From positions 129,013 through 166,852 of the forward strand of contig JAGVZN010000010.1 of assembly GCA_018302605.1 (NCBI GenBank): a stretch of 37,840 bases of DNA, given 5' to 3'. How positions within the stretch are numbered: position 1 is the first letter of the stretch; each line of letters begins with the position of its first letter. The notes beneath the pieces were generated by a model that worked only from the letters and a program-made list of their open reading frames with translations, did no database searches and was not told where the DNA came from. This stretch comes from Candidatus Woesearchaeota archaeon (GTDB lineage Archaea > Nanobdellota > Nanobdellia > Woesearchaeales > GW2011-AR9). The translations under genes and the position numbers were made by a program. Below are positions 17,875-26,689 of the stretch, one piece after another.

Positions 17875-19653
17875 TCATCTCTTGCTTGTTGTCTTGGTGT
17901 ACTTCTTCCACAATATCCTAAACGGCTCTGATTCTCGTAATAATTGATCAAATGTTCCGGAATGGATGATTTTTCCATTCTTGAAATAATAGATTGTGTC
18001 AAAGATGGTAAGGAGATGAAGCCGATGCACCGAGGAAATAATTGTCTTCTCTTTAAACAGCTTAAAAATATTTTGGTAGATTAGCAATTCATTTTTGACA
18101 TCTACACTGCTGGTTGGCTCGTCTAATAAGATGATCTCTTTATCTTCCGAAGCCATCAAGCCTCGCGCGAGAGCAAGACGCTGTCTTTGCCCGCCGCTCA
18201 GACTTACTCCTTTTTCAACGATAGATGATTGCAAGCCGCGGGGCAATTGTGCGATGACTTCGGTGAACGTGGCCATATCTGTATATTTCTTTATTTCTTC
18301 TTGAGAATGTCTCACCCCAAAGGTAATATTCTCTTTGATCGTCGTTGCAAAAATTTCCGGATCCTGGGGGATCAGGGAAATCATCGTGCTGATGTACTTA
18401 AACCCTTTGGGAAGTTCTTTCCCATCCAAGACAATTTTACCAGACTTGAGATGGTAGATATCCCTGATCACTTTCAAGAGTGTCGTCTTCCCGCTCCCAC
18501 TGTCGCCAATAAACGCGATCTTCTCCCCACGCTTGATCGTAAAAGAAATATTCTCCAGATGCAGATCGGCTCCTTCTTCCGTATGATAAGAGAATGATAG
18601 GTCTTTGATTTCAATTGATTTCCAGTCGGACGCTGTCGCCCTCGTTTTGAATTTTTCTTGATCTTTGAACTCCCTGGCGATCTTTTCTCCATTTAGAACT
18701 GCCGTTTTTTGCTTGATGATGTCGCTATATTTATACGCGAAGCGGTAGAAGAGAGTGTTGATATTATATAAGTACCCATACAAAGCATAGACAGTTCCGA
18801 TGAGGATTGTCGCCTCCACCTTAGCTTGGGAATAAATGTAGGTAAACAAAACCAACGCCGTCATCGTTGAAGCGAAGAGCGAAACCAGAAACCACTTTAC
18901 TTCATTGATCTTGTTGTTGCGCAGAAAAAGCTTGAAGGGCTGCAGCATCTTGCGGAAAATGACATTGGAAAGCAGTTTCTCAATGCGTAAGATGATGACC
19001 GTGGTGATGTTGCTCAGCGTATCAAAGATCTTTGCCGAGATACCATTCTCCGCTTCATAGAGTTCAGAATATTGTCTCACGAGAATCTTGTCAAAGCGGA
19101 GGATCATATAGACAGTCAGGATGACCATCAGCAGGACGAGATAACTTGCCTGAAGATTAAAATAAACCAAAGCGAGATACGAGCCGATAAACCGGACGAT
19201 CGTTTCAATAACCTCGAAAGACTCGGAGGAGAATTGAAACAGCGCTGTTGTCGCTTTCTCAACCTTATCAATCGTATCTCCGGAATGATGTTCTGTATGC
19301 CATTCTACCGGAAGGCTCATCGTTCCATCCAACAGATACCTCTTGTAATTTGCTTTGGCGAGAAAAGCATTTTTATTTTCAATGACACGTGCTGGACCGT
19401 GAAACATCCAGAATCCGATGGTGAGTACCAGGAAAAAGGACAGATACCAGATCAGTGTCGAGATATTTTCCGCGGTAACGCCATTCTCCTGAATGAAATT
19501 AAGAATCTTGGCGATGAGGAGCGGCCATAATAGATCGATGGCATTTGCCATGACAAACAGAATGACATACAAGACGATTTTTGGCCTGTTCTCACCAGAA
19601 TACTTCCATGTTTTTCGCGTGAGAAACACGACCGGCTCATCTTTCCACCCCAT
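17875..19653 (-). CDS. ABC transporter, fused permease/ATPase
   Basis: N-terminal TM segments; Walker A IGDSGSGKTTLLKVI; VSLSGGQRQRLALARGL; Walker B EIILLDEPTSSVD. Confidence 0.9.
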   Translation of the reverse strand: MGWKDEPVVFLTRKTWKYSGENRPKIVLYVILFVMANAIDLLWPLLIAKILNFIQENGVTAENISTLIWYLSFFLVLTIGFWMFHGPARVIENKNAFLAKANYKRYLLDGTMSLPVEWHTEHHSGDTIDKVEKATTALFQFSSESFEVIETIVRFIGSYLALVYFNLQASYLVLLMVILTVYMILRFDKILVRQYSELYEAENGISAKIFDTLSNITTVIILRIEKLLSNVIFRKMLQPFKLFLRNNKINEVKWFLVSLFASTMTALVLFTYIYSQAKVEATILIGTVYALYGYLYNINTLFYRFAYKYSDIIKQKTAVLNGEKIAREFKDQEKFKTRATASDWKSIEIKDLSFSYHTEEGADLHLENISFTIKRGEKIAFIGDSGSGKTTLLKVIRDIYHLKSGKIVLDGKELPKGFKYISTMISLIPQDPEIFATTIKENITFGVRHSQEEIKKYTDMATFTEVIAQLPRGLQSSIVEKGVSLSGGQRQRLALARGLMASEDKEIILLDEPTSSVDVKNELLIYQNIFKLFKEKTIISSVHRLHLLTIFDTIYYFKNGKIIHSGTFDQLLRESEPFRILWKKYTKTTSKR

Positions 19654-19735
19654 GATTGTTCAGAATGCGGGAGAATTTAAAAAGGTGTCGCCATCCATTT
19701 TAAAGATAGCTCAAAAAACAGAATCCCCCAAAATA

Positions 19736-20428
19736 TTATTCGCGCAAAAGCCATTCTATGACACTATTTTCTAAAACTGCAGTTGAATTAATCAGGGGCA
19801 GGGTAACATCTTCCGGTTTTACGGCTAAAAAGAGATCCGTGCAACCGAGAATAATCGCCTCTGCCCCACTTTCCTGCAATCGTTCCAGAATCTCGATTAT
19901 TTTTTGTTTATCTTCTTTTTCCAAATGACTATTTAGAATCTTAATGATGCATTCGCTAAGGAAATCTTGTTGTTGTTCATCGGGTATTAATAATTCAATT
20001 CCATTTTCCCGTAGTTTTTCATTGTAGAGCTTCTGCCTTACGGTTGTTGAAGAGGCTAGAAGTCCGACCTTTTGAAAGCCATGTTTTACACATTCTTTTG
20101 TTGTTTCTTCAATGATACTGAGAAGTGGAACTGTTGATTGTTGTCGTAGTTCGTCAATAAAGACATGAACGGTGTTGCAGGGTATTACAATTAAGTGTGC
20201 GCCTGATTTGTCAAGCCTTCTCACGGAACTTTTTAGTAAAAAAAACATTTCTGGGGAATGTTCGCCATGGGCGATTGCTCTCTCTACTTCTTTTGGAACC
20301 GGCACGTTATCCATAATAATATGTGGTTGACCTGGTGAAATATCTTTGACCTGTCGGTTGACATTAAAGCAAAAGCTACAACTGGTCTCTGTGCCTAGTC
20401 CTCCAACAATGCCAAGTGTTTTGTTCAT
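19736..20428 (-). CDS. Aspartate/glutamate racemase family protein
   Basis: MNKTLGIVGGLGTETS; LIVIPCNTVHVF; EAIILGCTDLFLAV: two-cysteine racemase signature. Confidence 0.85.
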   Translation of the reverse strand: MNKTLGIVGGLGTETSCSFCFNVNRQVKDISPGQPHIIMDNVPVPKEVERAIAHGEHSPEMFFLLKSSVRRLDKSGAHLIVIPCNTVHVFIDELRQQSTVPLLSIIEETTKECVKHGFQKVGLLASSTTVRQKLYNEKLRENGIELLIPDEQQQDFLSECIIKILNSHLEKEDKQKIIEILERLQESGAEAIILGCTDLFLAVKPEDVTLPLINSTAVLENSVIEWLLRE

Positions 20429-20536
20429 TTTACTACTTTAGGGTGTTAAACAAGATATAAAATTACCTCTTTATTTTTACTTAAAAAAGATAATATTTAT
20501 ATAGTAAATTTAAAATATCGGTAAAATAATCTTAAA

Positions 20537-21535
20537 ATGTACAAATTAGACCAGAAGAACCGGCGGATCGTCTTCGAACTAGATCGTAATTCCCGCCAGT
20601 CCATCAACGAATTAGCAAGCATTACGAAACTAAGCCGGGATGTCGTCTCGTATCGTATGAAGCAATTAGAAAAAGCGGGAATTATTCAAAAGTACATCGC
20701 AGTTATTGATTATGGGCGTTTTTCTTATCAATTTATTCGTCTTTATGTGGGATTGCAGAATACTACTCCAGAGATTGAAGAAAATATTGCTCGTTTTTTT
20801 GTTGAGGAGAAGCATTGTCAGATCGTTTTTCGCAGTAGTGGTCGACATGATCTTGTTGTCGGCTTTCTTGTAAAGAGTTTGGCGGAATATCAACAAATTT
20901 ATGATCGATTTCTTCAACAATTTCGTGCACATGTTGCTCATCGGTTCATTAGTCTTTTCCTCAGCTATCATCATTTTTGCCGCAATTATCTGGTTGATAA
21001 AAAGCAGCAAGATCACTCTATTATAATTACGGGGAATCAAGACCCCTTCGTTTATGATGAGAAAGATCTTCAGCTTCTTAATATCATTAAAGAGAATGCG
21101 AGAATTACTTTGTTAGATTTAGCTCATGAATTGAAAATGACTCCGGCGGGGGTGAAATATAAGTTACGCGGTCTTGAGAAACAAAAAGTGATTTTGGGAT
21201 ATAAGATATTACTTGATTTCTCTCAGTTGGGTTATCAATATTTTAAAATCGACTTAGAATTAGAAGATCTTTCTATTATTCCCGCACTTGCACAATATAT
21301 TCTTCAACACCCAAATATCATCTATCGTGAGATTACTCTTGGGGGATCTGATTTTGAATTCGATGGTGAATTTAAGAATGATTTGGAATTTTATCAATTC
21401 ATGGATGAGTTAAAAAAATTATTCCCTCAACAAATTCGACATTATTCTTTTTATCAGGCTCTTAAAATCTACAAGTATTCTTATTTCCCTGAAGAATTCC
21501 TCAATTCCAAGACTAAAAAGCCACAAAAACATTAA
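20537..21535 (+). CDS. Lrp/AsnC-like regulator with two HTH modules
   Basis: SINELASITKLSRDVVSYRMKQLEKAGII and ITLLDLAHELKMTPAGVKYKLRGLEKQKVI. Confidence 0.85.
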   Translation: MYKLDQKNRRIVFELDRNSRQSINELASITKLSRDVVSYRMKQLEKAGIIQKYIAVIDYGRFSYQFIRLYVGLQNTTPEIEENIARFFVEEKHCQIVFRSSGRHDLVVGFLVKSLAEYQQIYDRFLQQFRAHVAHRFISLFLSYHHFCRNYLVDKKQQDHSIIITGNQDPFVYDEKDLQLLNIIKENARITLLDLAHELKMTPAGVKYKLRGLEKQKVILGYKILLDFSQLGYQYFKIDLELEDLSIIPALAQYILQHPNIIYREITLGGSDFEFDGEFKNDLEFYQFMDELKKLFPQQIRHYSFYQALKIYKYSYFPEEFLNSKTKKPQKH

Positions 21536-21561
21536 TAAACCTCCTTTCTTCCCTATGGCAA

Positions 21562-23043
21562 ATGACCCATACCCCCGCGGATTTGGCCACTTTCTGCAAA
21601 AAGAAGGGCTTTATCTATCCTTCTTCCGAGATCTATGGCGGATTAGCCGGTTTCTACGATTATGGTCATTTAGGCACTTTGCTCAAACATCATTTTGAGA
21701 ATGTTTGGCGGGATTATTTTCTGGGATTAGATCGTCATTTCTTTGAGATTGATACTGCTCAGATCATGCACGAATCTGTCTTTAAAGCATCGGGTCATCT
21801 GGAAAATTTTAGTGATCCTTCCGTTGATTGTTCCAGATGTGAGTTTAGGGAAAGAGCAGATCACTTTGTCCAGCAGGCGACGAGACAGCGCACAGAAGGT
21901 TTTTCTCCTCAAGAATTAACTTCGTTAATTGAAAAGCATCATTTAGCCTGTCCGAAATGCAAATCCAAGCTCAAGCCGGTTACTGCAGTTAACATGATGT
22001 TTCCTCTGCAATTAGGCGTGGGCACAGCACAACGCGCTTTTCTCCGTCCGGAAACTGCCCAATCCCCCTACGTCAATTTTAAGCTGCAATATGAATTACA
22101 GAGAAAGAAACTGCCTCTGGGCCTGGCGCTCATCGGCAAGGCGTTTCGTAATGAGATTTCACCGCGTAATCTGACCTTGCGCCTGCGTGAAATCACTCAG
22201 GCAGAACTCCAGATTTTCTTCAATCCGAGCACGATCAGCAAACATCCTCTTTTCTCTTCAGTCAAGAATTACAAACTCCGTGTCTTGCTGGAGGAAGATC
22301 GTAAAAAGAATCAGCCGGGAGAAAGAACCGCTGCTGAACTCGTCAAGAAAGGCTTGCCGGAATTTTATGTCTATCATCTGGTAGTTATCCAGAAATTCTA
22401 TTTGGATACGCTGAACATTCCTCCCGCAAAATTCCGCCTCTATCAATTAGATGACCAAGAAAAAGCATTCTACAACAAATATCATTTTGATATTGAAGTA
22501 GAATTAGCCAATCACGGCTTCACGGAGATGGGTGGTCTGCATTACCGCACCGATCATGATCTGGGCGGCCATCAGAAAATCTCTAAACAGAGTATGGAAG
22601 TTTTGGAAGAAGCGACCGGGGAACGGTTCATCCCTCACGTCTTGGAACTCAGCTTCGGTGTTGACCGTACTGTCTATGCGTTATTGGATTTGGCGTACGA
22701 TGACGATAAAAAGCGCGGCAATATTGTTCTTCACTTGCCTTCATCTTTCACGCCTTTCTTCTGTGCTGTCTTTCCGCTGGTGAAAAATAAAGAGGAGGTC
22801 GTCACAAAAGCCGAAGAGGTAGATGCGCTCTTGCGCCGCCATCATCTGAAACCACTCTACGATGAAGTCGCTTCGATCGGCCGGCGCTATGCCCGGGCGG
22901 ATGAGATCGGCGTCAAATACTGCATCACCATTGATTTTGATTCTTTGACAGACAATGCTGTCACTGTTCGTGACCGTGATACGACGGAACAGAAAAGGGT
23001 GGCGATTGAGAAGCTGGCGGGGTATTTGGAAAAGTTGAGGTAG
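21562..23043 (+). CDS. glyS: Glycyl-tRNA synthetase
   Basis: CKKKGFIYPSSEIYGGLAGFYDYGHLG; FLRPETAQSPYVNF; GKAFRNEISPRN class II motifs. Confidence 0.95.
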   Translation: MTHTPADLATFCKKKGFIYPSSEIYGGLAGFYDYGHLGTLLKHHFENVWRDYFLGLDRHFFEIDTAQIMHESVFKASGHLENFSDPSVDCSRCEFRERADHFVQQATRQRTEGFSPQELTSLIEKHHLACPKCKSKLKPVTAVNMMFPLQLGVGTAQRAFLRPETAQSPYVNFKLQYELQRKKLPLGLALIGKAFRNEISPRNLTLRLREITQAELQIFFNPSTISKHPLFSSVKNYKLRVLLEEDRKKNQPGERTAAELVKKGLPEFYVYHLVVIQKFYLDTLNIPPAKFRLYQLDDQEKAFYNKYHFDIEVELANHGFTEMGGLHYRTDHDLGGHQKISKQSMEVLEEATGERFIPHVLELSFGVDRTVYALLDLAYDDDKKRGNIVLHLPSSFTPFFCAVFPLVKNKEEVVTKAEEVDALLRRHHLKPLYDEVASIGRRYARADEIGVKYCITIDFDSLTDNAVTVRDRDTTEQKRVAIEKLAGYLEKLR

Positions 23044-23106
23044 AATTCTGGAAATTTGTTCTTGTGAGACGGGAAGCCCCCGGGTTAGTTAGAATAGTGC
23101 AATTTT

Positions 23107-23265
23107 CAATTTGTTTACTAAAGAGAAGTCTGGAGTTCAATAATTGAATTATAGTAACTGTGAATTATTTTCGAATGTTTGTTCACAGTTACTAATCGTA
23201 AATGTGTGAACAAATGTTCGATGACTTAACACATTTACGATATGCAAACTTCTCTAAACAAATAC
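23107..23265. repeat. Element C1: cloverleaf-like palindromic element
   Basis: Arms ATTTGTTTA(ctaa)AGAGAAGT... / GCAAACTTCTCTAAACAAATAC; internal stems TTCAA/TTGAA, AGTAACTGTGAA/TTCACAGTTACT, CGTAAATGTGT/ACACATTTACG. Confidence 0.7.
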
Positions 23266-23274
23266 CTTTTGCCG

Positions 23275-23572
23275 ACACAATCCCTTTGGTGAGTGATGGT
23301 GAGCCGTCGCTGAAGCCGATTTTAAGAAATTTCAGAGATCCAGAAGAAAATCGGACCAGTTCCCGTAACGAAAACTCGCCACTCGAGCCTATCCACGGAC
23401 TTCGTCCGTGGCTTTACGGCTCTCGTATCAATTGGCGAGTTTTCGGAACAGAAAATGCGAGCTAGTGTTATTAACTCCGCACTTTGTGCGGAGCCATCTC
23501 GCATTTTCTAGTATTATAGCTATCCTTCAGCGACCATTTGGCGTCACCATCACTCACGTTTCGGATTGTGCC
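23275..23572 (+). mobile_element. Element A2: family-A palindromic element carrying a 146-bp block of two extra compound hairpins
   Basis: ACACAATCC...GGATTGTGCC termini and the same inner stems as A1, interrupted after ACCAGTTC (23362) and resuming at TAGTATTATAGCT (23509); degraded 9-bp flanking repeat CTTTTGCCG/CTGCTGCCG (7/9). Confidence 0.75.
23363..23508 (+). repeat. Two compound hairpins inserted in the A2 loop
   Basis: CGAAAACTCGCCA/TGGCGAGTTTTCG enclosing CGAGCC..CCACGGAC/GTCCGTGG..GGCTCTCG; then GAAAATGCGA/TCGCATTTTC enclosing CTCCGCA/TGCGGAG. Absent from A1. Confidence 0.75.
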
Positions 23573-23587
23573 CTGCTGCCGACAAGG

Positions 23588-23595
23588 TTATAAAT
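23588..23595 (+). promoter_or_regulatory. TATA box for the 23613 CDS
   Basis: TTATAAAT; TATA core begins 17 bp after the end of A2; ATG at 23613. Confidence 0.55.
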
Positions 23596-23612
23596 CAGCT
23601 CAATTTCAGCAA

Positions 23613-24197
23613 ATGACGATGAACTCGCGCTTTCCTTCACTCATTGTTCTGTTAGTCGTCGGCCTGTTTGTGCCCCTGCTCCTATTGGTAGCCTATTTTG
23701 TCTTGGACAATCCGATCCTGCGCATGCTAAGCCTGGCGCTAGCCGTAGCCCTTGCTCTTCTTGATTTTCTTTACTTTCCCGTCAAATGGCCTTCCGCATC
23801 GCACCGACTTTCTTCCCGTCTGGATCATCTCCAATCGCTTCTCTTTACAGAATCGCTCACCAGCCTTAAACAAGAGTATGAAAAAATGTATCACCATTAC
23901 GAGAAACTCTCGGAGAGCAGGAAAGAGAAATGCTATGGTCCGCTGCTGCAGATCCGCGGCAGGATAGAAGACATTATGCATTCCGTCAAGCGTCTGGAAG
24001 TTCTGGCGCAGCAAGTCAACCAGGGCACGTTGCAAGGACAGCAGCAGCGCTATGCTGAAATGGGTGAGATTTACCAGAAATTGCCGCGTAAAGAGCAGAA
24101 GCAGTGGTATCCTCAGCTGCGGCAGGCGCTGGAAGTGCTGGAGAAAGGCGTATCTGAAGAAATGAGCCATAATTCTTTTAAACAGGATCAATCTTGA
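23613..24197 (+). CDS. Membrane-anchored coiled-coil protein
   Basis: MTMNSRFPSLIVLLVVGLFVPLLLLVAYFV... two TM segments then charged helical region. Upstream ORF extension lies inside A2. Confidence 0.7.
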   Translation: MTMNSRFPSLIVLLVVGLFVPLLLLVAYFVLDNPILRMLSLALAVALALLDFLYFPVKWPSASHRLSSRLDHLQSLLFTESLTSLKQEYEKMYHHYEKLSESRKEKCYGPLLQIRGRIEDIMHSVKRLEVLAQQVNQGTLQGQQQRYAEMGEIYQKLPRKEQKQWYPQLRQALEVLEKGVSEEMSHNSFKQDQS

Positions 24198-24204
24198 GAA
24201 ATTT

Positions 24205-24789
24205 ATGCTTTTCTCTCTGATCGGCGCGCATGGTACGGGAAAAACGACTGTTTTCAACGCCTTGCAAACACAGCATCCCGAATGGCAGTTTTTCAGCGAA
24301 GGGGTTCGGCATCAGATTCCCGCCTTTGGTTATCGTACCCCGTATGAACTGATCGATGATGTCGGTATCGGTGTGTTTGAAGCGATGAACATCAATTCAT
24401 GGAGTGTTATCGATCCCCAAACAAATCCACTATTCAATCCGGATACCATCACCGTCACGGATCGTTCTGCGCTGGATAATTGGGGATATTTCCTGACGTT
24501 AAAACAAAAATCTGACGCAAGATTAGAACCACTCCTGCGGAAAATGGTCACCCATTACGCTTCACTTACCAATCATTGGATCTATTTTCCGATCGGTGTT
24601 TTCCCGCTCGTTGGGGATCAAATGCGTCCGGAAGATATTTCTTACCAACAAGCCCTCGATCTGAATATCCGCCGTGCTTTACATGAGCTGAAGATTCCTC
24701 CCGAAAAGATTCATTTTCTGTCATCCCCTGATCTCGAAGGAAGAATCGGGGAAGTGCTCACCATCATTCAATCTTCTTCATCACCCTGA
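24205..24789 (+). CDS. P-loop ATPase/kinase (AAA_28/NadR-like)
   Basis: MLFSLIGAHGTGKTTVFNAL Walker A; VTDRSALDNWGYF. Confidence 0.75.
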   Translation: MLFSLIGAHGTGKTTVFNALQTQHPEWQFFSEGVRHQIPAFGYRTPYELIDDVGIGVFEAMNINSWSVIDPQTNPLFNPDTITVTDRSALDNWGYFLTLKQKSDARLEPLLRKMVTHYASLTNHWIYFPIGVFPLVGDQMRPEDISYQQALDLNIRRALHELKIPPEKIHFLSSPDLEGRIGEVLTIIQSSSSP

Positions 24790-24844
24790 TTCTACTGCTC
24801 CACAAGCGAAAACTATAAATAACCGATTTCTTCCATCTCTCGCC

Positions 24845-25306
24845 ATGGAAATCAAAGATGTGAAACCAAACCAGGGAAATATTGATCTTGTTGCTGAAGT
24901 GAAAACCAAAGAAGCAGCGCGCACATTTGAGAAATTTGGCAAGAAAGGAAAAGTCTGCAATGCCACGCTTAAAGACCAATCTGGTGAAATAACGTTAACT
25001 CTCTGGAACGACGATGTTGATTCTGTCAATGTCGGCGACAAGGTTCATCTCCAAAATGGCTGGTGTTCCGAGTATAAAGGAGCAAAACAGCTTTCTACGG
25101 GCAAATTCGGAAAGATTGAAATTCTGGGAGAGACCGCGGCTGGTACAGCACCCAAAGCGGCCATTTCCTCCCCAACAGCAGCAGCGAAAACTGTCTTCAC
25201 CAACGATCCAGGCATGCTTGCCGGAAAGATGTCTGGCGGTGATGAGGATGACGACGGCGATGATGGAGACGGAGAAGAAGAACCAGAAGAAGAGTTTATT
25301 GATTGA
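24845..25306 (+). CDS. Archaeal OB-fold single-stranded DNA-binding protein with acidic tail
   Basis: VCNATLKDQSGEITLTLWNDDVDSVNVGDKVHLQNGWCSEYKGAKQLSTGKFGKIEI; tail DEDDDGDDGDGEEEPEEEFID. Confidence 0.85.
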   Translation: MEIKDVKPNQGNIDLVAEVKTKEAARTFEKFGKKGKVCNATLKDQSGEITLTLWNDDVDSVNVGDKVHLQNGWCSEYKGAKQLSTGKFGKIEILGETAAGTAPKAAISSPTAAAKTVFTNDPGMLAGKMSGGDEDDDGDDGDGEEEPEEEFID

Positions 25307-25322
25307 GCAGCCACGATTTTTC

Positions 25323-25462
25323 GGCACAGTTCGAAAAGTGAGTGATTTTCCCATTTTTAAAATAGTTGCCTATGGAGCGCATGGAGATTCTGATGAATTA
25401 TGCGGCCTTAGCCCGTGTATCTGATTTTAGATTTTTTCATCACTCAGAAAATGAACTGTGCC
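25323..25462. mobile_element. Element A4: divergent family-A element (140 bp) with perfect 8-bp TSD
   Basis: GGCACAGTTC...GAACTGTGCC perfect 10-bp TIR; GTGAGTGA / TCACTCA; direct repeat GATTTTTC at 25315-25322 and 25463-25470. Confidence 0.8.
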
Positions 25463-25476
25463 GATTTTTCATATAT

Positions 25477-25484
25477 TTTATAAG
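25477..25484 (+). promoter_or_regulatory. TATA box for the 25506 CDS
   Basis: TTTATAAG; TATA core begins 17 bp after the end of A4. Confidence 0.5.
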
Positions 25485-25505
25485 CGATCCCGCTTTCCCA
25501 TCTTG

Positions 25506-25835
25506 ATGAAACTGCTTCCCTCGCTCAAGCAACGCAAGCGCTATCTTGTTTTTAAGATCAGGGCAGAAAAAACCTTTTCCGCTTCAGAGATTCAGGAAGC
25601 CGTTGAACAGGCGTTGCAGGATTTCCTGGGGCAGTTGGGTGTGGCCAGAGCAGCTCCCCTCTTCTTTAAAGATCTCTCTCAAAACAATCAATTTGTGCTC
25701 AAAGTCAATCACCATTATGTGGATGAAGTCAAATCAGCGCTCATCCTAATCAAAAAGATTAAAAACACTCCCGTTCTCCTTCACTCAATCACTACTTCAG
25801 GCATCCTCAAGAAGGCTGCCGGAAAGATGAACTAA
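25506..25835 (+). CDS. rnp2: RNase P component Pop5/Rpp14-like
   Basis: MKLLPSLKQRKRYLVFKIRAEKTFSASEIQEAVEQALQDFLGQLGVARAAPLF. Confidence 0.75.
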   Translation: MKLLPSLKQRKRYLVFKIRAEKTFSASEIQEAVEQALQDFLGQLGVARAAPLFFKDLSQNNQFVLKVNHHYVDEVKSALILIKKIKNTPVLLHSITTSGILKKAAGKMN

Positions 25836-25869
25836 AGATCAAATTACGCAGAAAGCGAGGTGTTGTATA

Positions 25870-26595
25870 ATGAATCCACAAAAACAAATGATTGATAAGA
25901 TGGGCTATGATCGTTCGATCACGATGTTCTCTCCTGATGGAAGATTACTTCAGGTAGAATATGCTAAAAAGACGGTGCGGCAAGGTTCGACGGCGTTAGG
26001 AATAACCTGTAAGGATGGTGTCGTTCTTGTTGCCGATAAGCGCATCGGCTCAAAATTGATGGTTCCGGAAGCGATTGAAAAGATGTTCCGGGTTGATGAC
26101 CATATTGCGGCGACGGCGGCCGGCATCATTTCAGATGCCCGAGTCTTGATCGATCGCGTACAGTTGAAAGCGCAGCAGCACGCGGTTACCTACGATTCAA
26201 AAATAGATCTTCTGTCTGTGGTAAAAGAAATCGCTGATTTAAAACAGGTCTGCACGCAGAGTGCCGGCCTACGCCCCTTTGGCGTTTCTTTACTTGTCGG
26301 AGGCGTGGAAGATGACGGCAGCATCAAGTTGTTTCTCACCGAACCTTACGGGCTTTATTACCAATTTCGGGCCGCAGTCATCGGTGAAGGCGAAGCGGAG
26401 ATTGATGCTATTCTCCAAAAAAAGTACAAGCCCAATCTTTCGCTCGAAGAAGGGATCAAGCTAGGCCTTTCCGCGATGAAAGAATTTCTTGGTGCTGAAT
26501 TTAACGTAGAACGTGTTGATGTTGTTTATGTTGATTCCAAGAATCGGCGCTGGACAAAGCTGAGTGACGATGAGATCCGGAAGATGCTGAAATAG
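25870..26595 (+). CDS. psmA: Proteasome subunit alpha
   Basis: GYDRSITMFSPDGRLLQVEYAKKTVRQGSTALGITCKDGVVLVADKR. Confidence 0.95.
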   Translation: MNPQKQMIDKMGYDRSITMFSPDGRLLQVEYAKKTVRQGSTALGITCKDGVVLVADKRIGSKLMVPEAIEKMFRVDDHIAATAAGIISDARVLIDRVQLKAQQHAVTYDSKIDLLSVVKEIADLKQVCTQSAGLRPFGVSLLVGGVEDDGSIKLFLTEPYGLYYQFRAAVIGEGEAEIDAILQKKYKPNLSLEEGIKLGLSAMKEFLGAEFNVERVDVVYVDSKNRRWTKLSDDEIRKMLK

Positions 26596-26602
26596 ACAGA
26601 AA

Positions 26603-26660
26603 GTATTTGTTTAGAGTGAATAATTCAATTATTGATCTGCAAACTTCTCTAAACAAATAC
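26603..26660. repeat. Element C2: short family-C palindrome
   Basis: GTATTTGTTTAGAG...AATAATTCAATTATT...CAAACTTCTCTAAACAAATAC. Confidence 0.7.
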
Positions 26661-26689
26661 GAAAGAAGAGAAAAGAGTGGAGGTCTATA

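Noticed and set aside
23202-23593. ORFs over the C1/A2 elements
   Set aside because: They translate inverted-repeat arms; no protein motifs, and boundaries do not respect the element structure.
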